NCBI GenBank assembly: GCA_022226955.1
Contig: CP092079.1
Coordinates: 2,569,043-2,633,042, forward strand
Origin: Nitrospira sp.
GTDB lineage: Bacteria > Nitrospirota > Nitrospiria > Nitrospirales > Nitrospiraceae
Reading direction: 5' to 3'
Length of the DNA: 64,000 bases
Positions within the stretch are counted from its first letter, which is position 1. Each line of letters starts with the position of its first letter. Below, piece after piece: positions 8,044-16,661 of the stretch. Made by a program: the position numbers and the translations under genes. The notes below the pieces were generated by a model that was not told the origin of the DNA, made no database searches, and saw only the letters and a list, made by a program, of their open reading frames with translations.

Positions 8044-8085
8044 ATTTGAGGACGGTCAGGGGGGGATTGATGTAAATGCGGGGCG

Positions 8086-8517
8086 CTAGACCGCAGGAAG
8101 GGTCAGGAGCTTTTTCATCTCGCAATGTGCCATGACGACTTCGGGAGCGCGCTGCAGCGCTTCATAGTAGCTGCGTTCAAATCCATCGCCCAATTCAGAG
8201 GGGCGGATCATGCCGCGGACCTCCGTGAGGATCTGCGCGACATCCTCCAGGGATAGGACGCACTCTCCATCCAGCAGCTCATCGATGCGGACCACCACAT
8301 TCGACAGCGGGTGCAGCCAGGTGAACCAGGGATCGTTCATGACGAGTTGCAGCAACTGGCCGGTCGAATCCACGCGGCCGTAGATCCGTTCGAACGTGAG
8401 CTGCTCCGCCACAATCAGGGCTTTGTGGAGCCCCAACAGTCCATGACGCACGTCGGTCAAGGTTCGCCGCAGTGGATCGGTTTTTTGTATTGCGGATGGT
8501 TGCGATGACGTAGCCAT
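8086..8517 (-). CDS. Conserved-looking hypothetical protein
   Basis: A 143-aa soluble, mainly helical protein without signal or membrane segment, not assigned to a named family. It has a regular pattern of amphipathic helices and a WFTWLHPLSNVVVRIDELLDG stretch in the middle. Codon use matches the chromosome. It starts with ATG at 8517, and upstream is a 120-bp gap to the next minus-strand gene. I recall similar proteins in Nitrospira-type genomes, but that is memory, not a comparison. Confidence 0.7.
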   Translation of the reverse strand: MATSSQPSAIQKTDPLRRTLTDVRHGLLGLHKALIVAEQLTFERIYGRVDSTGQLLQLVMNDPWFTWLHPLSNVVVRIDELLDGECVLSLEDVAQILTEVRGMIRPSELGDGFERSYYEALQRAPEVVMAHCEMKKLLTLPAV

Positions 8518-8639
8518 AGAGAAACTCTAGCAGGGTTTTTAAATTTTGCAGGCGATCGATCCCTGATCGCTCCGGTCTCGACTCGTTATCATTATCGGCA
8601 GGTGCGTGGGCTCACTGTAGTCTTGCTCAACCCCTATCG

Positions 8640-8954
8640 CTAGCGCCCGAATCGACCGGTTCCTTGTGGAGGAGGCTGGTACGGAGGGGCAGGGGTGGGG
8701 GATAGGGCGCGATTCGGATTGAAGGGGAGGACTGGCGCCGGAGTCAAACGATTGGGCGGCGGGGGAGTGCCGAAAGTGGAACGGTTCCCACTTTCAACCT
8801 CGCCAAGTGGTTGCCTATTCGGAGGGCCCTCCGTTCCCGGCTTGGCGATGGTGCCGTCTCGCTTGTGGATGGCGTCGTTCTCGGCCAAGCTGAGTCCTGC
8901 AAGCAGGATCAGACCTGCGGTGCCGACGGTGAGCGCTGCGAGGACTCGGTGCAT
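8640..8954 (-). CDS. Secreted proline-rich hypothetical protein
   Basis: A 104-aa protein with an N-terminal signal peptide (MHRVLAALTVGTAGLILLAG followed by LSLAEN). The mature part is rich in Pro, Asn, Gly and Arg with repeated PPPPNR and PAPP motifs and no folded domain. Probably periplasmic and unstructured. It lies just downstream of the NlpC/P60 gene on the same strand (79 bp), so it may be the last gene of that operon. Function unknown. Confidence 0.6.
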   Translation of the reverse strand: MHRVLAALTVGTAGLILLAGLSLAENDAIHKRDGTIAKPGTEGPPNRQPLGEVESGNRSTFGTPPPPNRLTPAPVLPFNPNRALSPTPAPPYQPPPQGTGRFGR

Positions 8955-9033
8955 CAGGACCTCATGGCCACCGTAGAATACGCGACGTCTCGATCGAATG
9001 TTCTGCCAGCATGTACTTGTTCAGCGGGAGACG

Positions 9034-9777
9034 TTATTGAGCCAGCCGAGTTCCATAGAATGTGAAGAGCTCGCCGGCCAGATGCCCCATCTCTTCCGGA
9101 TCGGTCGGCCGTTTGCGGCGGATGTAGTCGTTCACGGTGCGTCCGTCGGCGGTTTTATGGACGTGGGGGAGCGCCAGATTCATGCGGTAGCGTTGGATGG
9201 CTTCCGCGACGCGGCTGATAAATACCACCGTGCCGTCCGATTCGACCCGTTCCACCACGCCGACGTGGGTCAGCGGATCGTTCAACTTGCCGTCGCCGTT
9301 GAAGTCCCAAGTATTGTCGAAGAAGACCAGATCGCCGGGTTGCACCGCCGGGCCCTGGTGGATTCGTCCGTGCTGCCGTAGGTGGTTGTAGATCAGTCGA
9401 ACGCCGTTGGCCCGTCGATCTGCCGTGCTGCTGGCATATAGGTCGATGCCATGTTCGAGGAAAATAGCGCGGGTCACACCGGCGCAGTCATAGGCGACAC
9501 GCTTCCCGTTGCTTTCAATCAGTCTGGCGCCGAGGAGCGTGGTGGCTGTGTGGACGATTCCGGTTCTGGTGGCAGTGGAGGAAGGCGATTTCTGGACCGG
9601 CGTCACCTCGGAACGAGAGGTGGGTACGTGGACCGCCGGTGTGCTGGAGCAGCCGGCCAGCGCCATTGTGACGGCCGTTGTTCCGATAAGCGCGAGGCGC
9701 AGGCTTGGGTATGGCGAGCCTCCGAGTGAAGCGAGAACGTCGCGGGCGGATTGCTTCAGCACCCTGCTAGCGGACAT
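9034..9777 (-). CDS. NlpC/P60-family lipoprotein (putative cell-wall peptidase)
   Basis: A 247-aa outer- or inner-membrane lipoprotein: a lipobox LAGC (Cys at residue 43) follows a hydrophobic stretch, so the annotated N-terminus may be somewhat long. The C-terminal domain fits NlpC/P60 cysteine peptidases. YDCAGVTRA at 96-104 supplies the catalytic Cys (98), and LTHVGVVE supplies the catalytic His (171). A DFNGDGKLND loop just before it looks able to bind a metal. Such enzymes cut peptidoglycan peptide stems. The gene overlaps the end of the AAA+ ATPase gene by 11 bp, so the two are co-translated. Confidence 0.8.
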   Translation of the reverse strand: MSASRVLKQSARDVLASLGGSPYPSLRLALIGTTAVTMALAGCSSTPAVHVPTSRSEVTPVQKSPSSTATRTGIVHTATTLLGARLIESNGKRVAYDCAGVTRAIFLEHGIDLYASSTADRRANGVRLIYNHLRQHGRIHQGPAVQPGDLVFFDNTWDFNGDGKLNDPLTHVGVVERVESDGTVVFISRVAEAIQRYRMNLALPHVHKTADGRTVNDYIRRKRPTDPEEMGHLAGELFTFYGTRLAQ

Positions 9778-11329
9778 TCACGAAACGGCCCTGCGCCGTC
9801 TCCCTGAGTCGATCGATATCTTCCCGGCGTGTAACCGAGAGCGGCATCGTGTGGGTCAATTCCTCGATCAGTACATCGGTCGTGAGCGGTGTCTTTTGGT
9901 GAAGGGCCCGATACAAGGCGGCGACCACGGCCTGTTCGATCTCCGAGCCGCTGAAGCCGTCGCTGGCGCTGACAATTTTTACCAGATCGAACCGCGCGCG
10001 GTCTTGTTTGCGGAGTTCCAGGTGAATCTTCCAGATCGCTTCCCGCTCGCCGTCATCCGGCAGGTCGACGAAAAAGATTTCATCGAACCGGCCTTTGCGA
10101 AGAAGCTCCGGCGGCAGCAGCGCGAGATTATTGGCGGTCGCGATGACGAACACCTCCTGCTTCTTTTCCTGCAACCAGGTGAGAAATGCGCCGAAGAGCC
10201 GGCGGCTCAAGCCCGCGTCGGCCTCGCCGCTTCCGCCGCCCGCCGCCATGGCTTTCTCGATTTCATCGATCCAGAGCACGATGGGCGAGAGGGATTCGGC
10301 CATGTCGATCGCTTTGCGAAAATTCTTTTCCGATTCCCCGACGAACTTGTCGAACAGCCGGCCGGCATCCAGCTTGAGCAACGGGAGCTGCCATTCGCGC
10401 GCGATGGCTTTGGCTGCGAGCGATTTGCCGCAACCCGGCACGCCAACCAGCATGATGCCGCGCGGCGGAGTCAGGTTGAGCGCTTTGGCCTCGGCGGTGA
10501 ACCCGACTCGCGCGCGCTCCAGCCAGGACTTCAAATTCGTGAATCCGCCCAACTCGAACCGGTTGTCTTCAAGCGGGTAGTATTCCAGCAGTCCGCCGTC
10601 TTTGATGGCCTGTACCTTCCGCTTCAAGATCACCTGGATGTCGGCGGCGGACAATGTGCCGTCTTCGACGACGCATTGCGTGATGACTTGTCGGGCCTGG
10701 TGCAGAGTCAGCCCCCGCAGGGAGTGAAGAATCGCCTCGCGCCCCTCTGTTGAGAGACCGGCGTCGGCCGGCTTGGTTTCAGAGAGAGAGCCGAGGATGC
10801 TCTGTGCAATGGTTGTGGAGCGTGGCCGGCGAGGCGCGGTTCTGGTCCCGAGTGAGGAGAGGACGCTCCGGAGCATCGTGTGCAGCTCCGTGCGATCCGG
10901 CAATTGGAGATCGAGGCGGACCGCCATGGTTTCAAGATCCGGCGGCAGGATAATCGGATGTCCGGTCAGGATGCAGGTGGCTCTGGACCGGCTATAGGCG
11001 GCCGCCACTTCGCGCAATTGCCGGATGACGGCGGCGTCCTGCAAATGCGGGGCAAGATCTTTCAGCCAGAAGACTGCTTCGACGGTCAGGCCGTTCAGGT
11101 GTTGCAGCAGCGCCAGCGGAGTGGCCGTCATCTTGCTGAGGGAGGGGCCGTCGTCGGCGCGTGTGAGTCCTTTGGTGATGGACCATTCGAACAGCGGCAT
11201 GCGTTCTTGCGCCGCCACGGATTGCAGCAGGGCCAGCACGCGCTCCTCCTCGACCGTCTCGATCACGATCAGGGGATGGCAGGAGCGGATCAGGGTGCGG
11301 AGATCGTGGACGCTGGTCGCCAAGGCCAT
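9767..11329 (-). CDS. Ycf46-like AAA+ ATPase
   Basis: A 520-aa cytoplasmic protein. Residues 1-250 form an N-terminal region typical of Ycf46-type proteins (a degenerate P-loop-like domain starting HDLRTLIRSCHPLIVIET). The C-terminal AAA+ module has Walker A GVPGCGKS at 296-303, Walker B IVLWIDEIEKA near 350-360, sensor-1 IATANN near 396-401 and the arginine finger in RKGRFDE. The pore loop KFVGESEKN is also visible. The family is widespread in cyanobacteria and plastids with a poorly defined role. Position between a SUMF1-fold gene and an NlpC/P60 lipoprotein gene suggests a shared envelope-linked task. Confidence 0.88.
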   Translation of the reverse strand: MALATSVHDLRTLIRSCHPLIVIETVEEERVLALLQSVAAQERMPLFEWSITKGLTRADDGPSLSKMTATPLALLQHLNGLTVEAVFWLKDLAPHLQDAAVIRQLREVAAAYSRSRATCILTGHPIILPPDLETMAVRLDLQLPDRTELHTMLRSVLSSLGTRTAPRRPRSTTIAQSILGSLSETKPADAGLSTEGREAILHSLRGLTLHQARQVITQCVVEDGTLSAADIQVILKRKVQAIKDGGLLEYYPLEDNRFELGGFTNLKSWLERARVGFTAEAKALNLTPPRGIMLVGVPGCGKSLAAKAIAREWQLPLLKLDAGRLFDKFVGESEKNFRKAIDMAESLSPIVLWIDEIEKAMAAGGGSGEADAGLSRRLFGAFLTWLQEKKQEVFVIATANNLALLPPELLRKGRFDEIFFVDLPDDGEREAIWKIHLELRKQDRARFDLVKIVSASDGFSGSEIEQAVVAALYRALHQKTPLTTDVLIEELTHTMPLSVTRREDIDRLRETAQGRFVNVR

Positions 11330-11382
11330 AAGAACGCCATGCTAGCACGTGAGGGGCGCGCCACCAAGAGAACGGATGTTTG

Positions 11383-12288
11383 CTACTTGGAATCGGGCGC
11401 CGGTTCCGGTGTCGATTTCGCGCAGCGAAAACCGATTGTCGCTGAGCCTTGTGCCGGGAGCGAGCCGCTGCGAGTGGCAGTGCGGAGCATGATCACTTTG
11501 CTTTTCCACGATCCACCGCGGACACTCCGGTAGCGGCCGCTTGTCGGCCCAGGCGGATTTTTTTCTGTCATGTAGGCGTAGTAATCGAAGCCGAACCAGT
11601 CCTGTACCCACTCGGCGACGTTGCCGGCCATATGATGCAATCCATAGGGGCTGCGCCCGTCCTCCAGCGAATCGACCGGGGCAAGGATTGGAATCTCATG
11701 CACGTGATGTTGCCCGAACATCGCCAGGTTTGAGTTGGGAGCCGTTTCTCCCCAAGGGAACAGGCTTCCCTCCGTTCCACGCGCCGCCTTTTCCCATTCG
11801 GCTTCAGTGGGGAGCCGCTTGCCTGCGGCATGGCACAGGTCCTGCGCGTCTTTCCACGTGACGTAGAGCGCCGGCCAGCGCGAGAGGGTCTTATCGGTGA
11901 CGGAATGGACGGTGATGACATGCCAGATCAATTTCTGCAGCTCGCCGGAGGGCGGGGTTTTTCGCTGTTGCAGGAAGGCAAGATATTCTCCCAGACTGAC
12001 TTCATCGCGATCCATCTCGAAGGCATCGAGCCAAATACGATTTTGCGGGAGTTCGGTATTGTCGAACTGTGTCCCGATGCCGTAGGGATCATCGTCGATG
12101 CGGTTGCTTCCGAGGAGAAATGAACTGGCGGGAATTGTAATCAGGGGCGCCGGTTTTGCCAGGGCTGCAATGTTCGCGAGGTGGCGGGCCAATTCCTGCG
12201 ATGGTTTGGGCGCGGGGGTAGCGCCCGATGCCGTGGTCGAGAGGGCGAAGAGGAGGAGAGTTGTGGAGAGCAGGCGAAGAGCTGGCAT
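11383..12288 (-). CDS. SUMF1/FGE-fold exported protein
   Basis: A 301-aa protein with a signal peptide (MPALRLLSTTLLLFALSTTASGA). One formylglycine-generating-enzyme-like domain follows: ITIPASSFLLGS near the start, then RLPTEAEWEKAARG, HHMAGNVAEWVQDWF and the C-terminal RSVRGGSW and GFRCAK signatures. In true FGE enzymes two Cys residues follow the GGS motif. Here the equivalent stretch (GGSWKSKVIMLRTATR) has none, so formylglycine synthesis is unlikely and a binding or structural role is more plausible. Its ATG shares a base with the stop of the upstream lipoprotein gene. Confidence 0.85.
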   Translation of the reverse strand: MPALRLLSTTLLLFALSTTASGATPAPKPSQELARHLANIAALAKPAPLITIPASSFLLGSNRIDDDPYGIGTQFDNTELPQNRIWLDAFEMDRDEVSLGEYLAFLQQRKTPPSGELQKLIWHVITVHSVTDKTLSRWPALYVTWKDAQDLCHAAGKRLPTEAEWEKAARGTEGSLFPWGETAPNSNLAMFGQHHVHEIPILAPVDSLEDGRSPYGLHHMAGNVAEWVQDWFGFDYYAYMTEKNPPGPTSGRYRSVRGGSWKSKVIMLRTATRSGSLPAQGSATIGFRCAKSTPEPAPDSK

Positions 12289-13037
12289 CAGGTCTTGCCC
12301 GGAGCTTCCAACGCTTTGTGGATTTCCCCGATCAGGCGCCGTTCGATCTCCGCGGTCTCTTCCTGGCTCACGCTCAGAATGCGTCCGCCCTGCGCGACCT
12401 TCTCAAACTCGGCACGGACGCCGAGCCTGGTCGTATTGGCGGGAAGGGCTTGCAGGGTGATGAGGTACTGATTGCGAAAGCCGGCCACTTCGAGCGAGGC
12501 AGGATTCGAGATCTTGCGTTCAGTCACGTAGACCGCCTTCTGATCGCTTTTGAAGCTGACCTTGATGGGATAGCCGTTCTTGGCCAGCGAGTCTTCGACG
12601 ATTTTGGAGACGGCCGCCAGCGGCCGCGGCAGCGTCTCGATTTGCGCGCCCTTCTCCTCAATGCGCAGTTGTTGCGCTGCCTGCGCCGCGGCGGTTTTGA
12701 CGGCCTCGGCACTCGCGCGTTTCGCTTGGACGAGCTGCGCATTCAGTTGATCGGTCAGCTGGCCCATCTCGGCCTTGGCCGATCCCGTGGCCTTCTTCGC
12801 ATCGCGCAGTTCCTGATTCAGCAGATCGATCTGCTGCTGCATGACCTTGTTGCCGTCCTGCAAGGACGAGAGGAGAGATTCCTGCTTCGTCACCTGTTTT
12901 TTCAAGGCTTCGTTCTCAGCCTTGAAGGGTGAATCGTCGGGCTTGCATCCGGCGGTCGTCAGACCCCAAGCCAGCAGGCCGATCCATGCCATATTGGAAA
13001 ACGTCGTTGCTACGCGCCACTCCCTGTGAATCTTCAT
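12288..13037 (-). CDS. Coiled-coil lipoprotein
   Basis: A 249-aa protein with a hydrophobic N-terminal segment ending in a lipobox-like TAGC (Cys near residue 31). A long coiled coil (residues ~38-130, many Gln/Lys/Glu heptads) follows, and a C-terminal ~100-residue globular part with a predicted mixed alpha/beta pattern. No named family is recognised. First gene of a minus-strand operon followed by the SUMF1-fold, AAA+ and NlpC/P60 genes. Its stop is coupled to the next ATG. Probably an envelope scaffold or adaptor for that system. Confidence 0.72.
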   Translation of the reverse strand: MKIHREWRVATTFSNMAWIGLLAWGLTTAGCKPDDSPFKAENEALKKQVTKQESLLSSLQDGNKVMQQQIDLLNQELRDAKKATGSAKAEMGQLTDQLNAQLVQAKRASAEAVKTAAAQAAQQLRIEEKGAQIETLPRPLAAVSKIVEDSLAKNGYPIKVSFKSDQKAVYVTERKISNPASLEVAGFRNQYLITLQALPANTTRLGVRAEFEKVAQGGRILSVSQEETAEIERRLIGEIHKALEAPGKT

Positions 13038-13139
13038 CCGGCGATTATCTACGGTTCACGCGAGGTTGTCCACGCGGATTTGCTGGCGGATGGAGCGGTC
13101 GAATTGACCGGTCTTCGGCCTGGCGGCTATGCTGCAGGC

Positions 13140-13799
13140 ATGCACCGTACGATTGTTCTGTTGCTGACTCTGTTGAGCGTCGCGATGACGTGGCCGGCCG
13201 TTGGATCGGCTGGGGAGGGGACTGTCGCCGCGATTCCGCTCGAAGACTATGCGCGCTACGATCAGATTGTCGCAAGCAAGTTTCTCAGCTCAGAGACGCA
13301 GCTGGTATTGCTCGAACGCAAGACCGCGACGCAGATCTCGCCGGAGCAAGAAGGACCGCTGACAGCGGAGTGGTTCCATAAACAGGGATACTTCGATGGC
13401 ACATTGCCCGCCGAACTGATCCACGACTTCGTCGCGGTCAATCAGGATGCTGTCAGGCTGGAGGGGCGGTTTCAGTTCGGGACGCGCTATCGCTTCGTCT
13501 CCGGCAATGCCGTCGAAGAGCCGGAAGTATCGCTGGCGCGGCCGGCTTTTGTGGCCTGGGTCAAACCGGTGCAGGCCTTGCCGGTGCTGGACCGGCTGGT
13601 GTTTTCCCGCATGGGATACAATCTCCGCCAAACCCAAGCCTTGGCCTATGTCGGCAATCCGCGTCCCGATGGTTCTGGCGCCGGGTTTCTCGTATGGCTC
13701 AAGCGGCAAGGAACCGCCTGGTCGATTTGGGACACGGAAGTGATCTGGACGGTCCGTATCGAGCCAGAGTTGGATGGCGGGCCGCTGCTTGCACCGTGA
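13140..13799 (+). CDS. Exported hypothetical protein
   Basis: A 219-aa protein with a signal peptide (MHRTIVLLLTLLSVAMTW, ending near VGSAGEG). The mature region is soluble, with mixed strands and helices and no recognised motif. The frame continues upstream to 13026, overlapping the divergent lipoprotein gene start. The ATG at 13140 gives a proper signal peptide and is preferred. It is divergent from the coiled-coil lipoprotein operon. Followed by the palindromic repeat. Confidence 0.7.
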   Translation: MHRTIVLLLTLLSVAMTWPAVGSAGEGTVAAIPLEDYARYDQIVASKFLSSETQLVLLERKTATQISPEQEGPLTAEWFHKQGYFDGTLPAELIHDFVAVNQDAVRLEGRFQFGTRYRFVSGNAVEEPEVSLARPAFVAWVKPVQALPVLDRLVFSRMGYNLRQTQALAYVGNPRPDGSGAGFLVWLKRQGTAWSIWDTEVIWTVRIEPELDGGPLLAP

Positions 13800-13829
13800 T
13801 TCAACTCAGGAGTAGCATGCGCGCGCCTG

Positions 13830-13952
13830 CAGGATGCTGAAAAAGTCCGCCAGCTGCGTTCTCGCGCTGCTCAGAGGCTCAACGTACGACAAGTGTACGC
13901 CTCGCCTCTTCGCGTGCTGCGGCCTTGCTGGGCGGTCTTTTTGAGCATCCTG
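13830..13952. repeat. Complete 123-bp palindromic repeat element (MITE/REP-like)
   Basis: Terminal arms of about 25 bases (CAGGATGCTGAAAAAGTCCG at the left, its near-complement ending CATCCTG at the right) enclose a second inverted pair (AGGC...CGTAC / GTACG...GCCT) around a GACAAGT loop. Its right half recurs at 5303-5356. No open frame and no transposase. The arrangement fits a non-autonomous, mobilisable or REP-type repeat located between genes. Confidence 0.8.
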
Positions 13953-14015
13953 TGAGATCCCTCTGTTGTGCTTATGAATGAGAGGTTGCCGTAATCAGTT
14001 TCCCTGTAGTCTGCT

Positions 14016-14657
14016 ATGCCGACACTCATCCGCAAAACTTTTTCTGTTCCACCGCTCGGATGCAATTGCTCGATCATCGGCGATCCGGTGACGAAGCAGG
14101 CCATCGTGGTCGATCCTGGCGGCGCGCCGGACCGGATCCTTCGCGAGGTTGAGCAGCTGGGTCTGACTGTCCGCCACATTCTTCACACACATGCCCACTT
14201 CGATCATTTTCTTGCTTCCGGCGAAATGCGCCGGTTGACCGGCGCGACTTTGTGCCTGCATCAGGACGATCTCGATCTCTGGACCAATCTAGACGTGCAA
14301 TGCCGGATGTTCGGCGTGCCCTATGTGGCGGTGCCGTTGCCGGAATATTGGATCAAGGACGAAGAGCGCATCATGGTCGGCGGGGTGACGGTGGTGGGAC
14401 TTCATACGCCCGGGCACACACCCGGTTCGATGAGCTTTCATGTTCCCGATGAATGCCTCGTGCTGGCGGGGGATACCTTATTCCGCGGCAGCATCGGCCG
14501 GACCGATTTGTGGGGCGGGGATTTCGATACGATTGAGCGGTCGATCCGCGAACGGCTCTATACGCTCGCCGACGAGACGACGGTGGTGACGGGGCACGGA
14601 CCGGAAACGGAAATCGGAATCGAGAAGGAGTCGAACCAGTTTTTTCGCGTCTCGTGA
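14016..14657 (+). CDS. MBL-fold metallo-hydrolase (glyoxalase II-like)
   Basis: A 213-aa cytoplasmic metallo-beta-lactamase-fold hydrolase. The HTHAHFDH zinc motif is at residues 57-64. HTPGHTPGS and LAGDTLFRGSIGRTD further along supply the remaining His and Asp ligands, and a terminal TGHGPETEIG supplies the last His. The size and compact form match the short YcbL/glyoxalase II-like group that cleaves thioesters such as S-lactoylglutathione or related substrates. Single gene, convergent with the next minus-strand gene 9 bp downstream. Confidence 0.88.
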   Translation: MPTLIRKTFSVPPLGCNCSIIGDPVTKQAIVVDPGGAPDRILREVEQLGLTVRHILHTHAHFDHFLASGEMRRLTGATLCLHQDDLDLWTNLDVQCRMFGVPYVAVPLPEYWIKDEERIMVGGVTVVGLHTPGHTPGSMSFHVPDECLVLAGDTLFRGSIGRTDLWGGDFDTIERSIRERLYTLADETTVVTGHGPETEIGIEKESNQFFRVS

Positions 14658-14665
14658 CGCGGGGG

Positions 14666-14971
14666 CTATTCCTTCGCCATGCGTTCTTTCAGGCGGACGA
14701 GGCGCTTCTCGGTCGATTGCTTGATGAAGGTCATATTCTCGGAGAGATGCTGCTGCGCGTTGATCTTCCCTTCCTCGCGGCGTTTTAATTGATCGAGGCC
14801 GAACTGGGCGATAGCCGTGCCGTCTTCCTTATTCAGTTCCTTCCAGATGACCAGACAGCGGGCTTGCTTCGCCGGTGGGTAGGCATCGCACGGCGGATCG
14901 ATGGCTGCTCCTGCCATGACTGTTGACGACAGGCTGATTGCCGCCGCATAAGCGAATATCGATAATTTCAT
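14666..14971 (-). CDS. Small exported hypothetical protein
   Basis: A 101-aa protein. The signal peptide (MKLSIFAYAAAISLSSTVMA) defines the start at 14971. The longer upstream frame (to 15106) would bury it. The mature part has two Cys residues (PPCDAY and ARCLVIW) that could form a disulfide, then a charged helical tail rich in Lys, Arg and Glu. No family recognised. Likely periplasmic. Confidence 0.65.
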   Translation of the reverse strand: MKLSIFAYAAAISLSSTVMAGAAIDPPCDAYPPAKQARCLVIWKELNKEDGTAIAQFGLDQLKRREEGKINAQQHLSENMTFIKQSTEKRLVRLKERMAKE

Positions 14972-15117
14972 GGCGAGCCGGTTCCTCGTCTCTTCATTTA
15001 TGACGGTGAAGTGCGAGCGGCACCATATCACAAGTCGCCATGTCGGATGGCTATGTTGTGGAATCTGAACGTCACCGCGAGGCGCGATGGGCGCGAGAAT
15101 ATCCAAATATAGAGCGG

Positions 15118-15531
15118 CTACTTTGCGGGTGTTGGCTCGGCTGTCTGGCGGTCGAGCGTAAAGTAGATCTTGTCGTCGAAGGTGTAATACCCGCCCTCGT
15201 CGATGTCATGCATGATGCAGAGCGGCGAGAAGATAATCGCGCAGGCGAACACATCGCCCACCACCCACCAGGACCAGGTTCGCTTAATCGTGTACGTGGC
15301 AGAGTCATAGCCGTTTTTGGCGAACGTGGCGCGATGGTCGGCTTTGCGGCTGAGAGTGATGGTGCCAGGCGCGAGCATATGTACTACGTCGTCGACGACG
15401 ACGTTGGTATCTGCCGGAGTGGTAAAGAGCGTGACTGATTGATGGTCGCCATGCATCCAGGTGCCGCAGCCGGTCAGTACTCCGGTCGCTAGAATGGTGA
15501 GCGCGCCAAGCCAATGTCGAGTCCGCGTCAT
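15118..15531 (-). CDS. PEGA-like lipoprotein
   Basis: A 137-aa lipoprotein: signal MTRTRHWLGALTILATGVLT, then the lipobox LTGC. It continues with SVTLFTTPADTNVVVDD and LAPGTITLSRKADHRATF, a pattern typical of PEGA-type beta domains found on bacterial surface proteins. A short hydrophobic segment (WSWWVVGDVFACAIIFSPLC) follows. The start at 15531 gives the proper signal. An upstream extension to 15600 has no support. Envelope protein of unknown role. Confidence 0.7.
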   Translation of the reverse strand: MTRTRHWLGALTILATGVLTGCGTWMHGDHQSVTLFTTPADTNVVVDDVVHMLAPGTITLSRKADHRATFAKNGYDSATYTIKRTWSWWVVGDVFACAIIFSPLCIMHDIDEGGYYTFDDKIYFTLDRQTAEPTPAK

Positions 15532-15665
15532 GAAAGCCTCTTGTGCGCTGGTTTGGAAGGGGTCGTCCAGCGTGGTCTGATGGTGAACCGCTGCCGGCAT
15601 TTTTTCACGCCTACGACTATTCCTCTAACATTTTCCTGAATCTCGCAAGGTGAGAGTGTAGGCCG

Positions 15666-16661
15666 CTAGATCTTCATCGCCTCGTTCACTTCGGCGAGGG
15701 TTGCTTTGGCGATTTTTTCGGCGCGCGCGCTGCCGTCCTGTACGATCTCGTCGATGCGCGAGGGGTGGCTCATCAATGAGGCGCGGGCATCCCAGATGGG
15801 CATCATGCGCGCGACGATCTTATCCGCAACCTGTTTTTTGCAGTCGATGCAGCCGATGGCGGCGGTGCGGCAGTCCCGGTCGATCTGCGCCTGCACATCC
15901 GGCGGCGAGTAGATCTTGTGGAATTCATAGACAGGGCAGACGTCGGGGTTGCCGGGGTCGGTGCGGCGCACGCGCGCCGGGTCGGTGACCATGGTTTTGA
16001 GTTTTTGCCGAACCACCGGCTCCGTATCTGAAAGATTGATCGTGTTGCCGTAGCTCTTGCTCATCTTCCGTCCGTCGGTGCCCAGCACCTTGGGAAATTT
16101 GGTGAGGTGTTCCTTGGGCTCAGGGAAGACCGGCTTCTTATAGATATCGTTGAAGCGCCGGGCGATCTCTCGCGTCAATTCAAGGTGCGGCAGTTGGTCT
16201 TTGCCCACGGGCACGAAGTCCGGCTTGTAGATCAAGATGTCGGCGGCTTGGAGCACGGGGTAGCCGAGAAAGCCGTAGGTGCTGAGGTCCTTTTCTTTGA
16301 TCTCGTCCTGCTTTTCTTTGTACGTGGGATTTCGTTCCAGCCACGAGACCGGTGTCATCATGGAAAACAGCAGGTGCAGGATCGCGTGCTCGGGAATGCG
16401 CGACTGCACAAAGACGGTGGAGCGGTTCGGGTCGATGCCGGCGGCCAGCCAGTCGATCAACAGCTCCCGCACGAATTCGCGGAGGCGGCCGGTGTCGGCG
16501 TAGTTCGTCGAGAGGGCATGCCAGTCGGCGACGAAGAAGAAGCACTCGTAGTCTTCTTGCAGGGCCTTCCAGTTTTCCAGGGCGCCGAGATAGTTGCCCA
16601 AATGCATCAAGCCGCTGGGTTGCATGCCGCTGAGAACGCGCTTGCGGGGTGCGGTAGTCAT
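15666..16661 (-). CDS. trpS: Tryptophanyl-tRNA synthetase
   Basis: Class I aminoacyl-tRNA synthetase (331 aa) charging tRNA-Trp. The ATP-binding HIGH-type motif HLGN is at residues 20-23, in the TrpS context SGMQPSGLMHLGNYLGAL. KMSKS is at 199-203. The length is the usual bacterial TrpS size. Its ATG overlaps the TGA of the upstream site-2 protease gene by 4 bases, so it is the second gene of that transcript. Confidence 0.97.
   Translation of the reverse strand: MTTAPRKRVLSGMQPSGLMHLGNYLGALENWKALQEDYECFFFVADWHALSTNYADTGRLREFVRELLIDWLAAGIDPNRSTVFVQSRIPEHAILHLLFSMMTPVSWLERNPTYKEKQDEIKEKDLSTYGFLGYPVLQAADILIYKPDFVPVGKDQLPHLELTREIARRFNDIYKKPVFPEPKEHLTKFPKVLGTDGRKMSKSYGNTINLSDTEPVVRQKLKTMVTDPARVRRTDPGNPDVCPVYEFHKIYSPPDVQAQIDRDCRTAAIGCIDCKKQVADKIVARMMPIWDARASLMSHPSRIDEIVQDGSARAEKIAKATLAEVNEAMKI

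Noticed and set aside
9509-10753. 414-codon frame on the plus strand
   Set aside because: Antisense to the NlpC/P60 and AAA+ genes. No recognisable domain and high Arg/Gln/Asp mix typical of complementary-strand frames.
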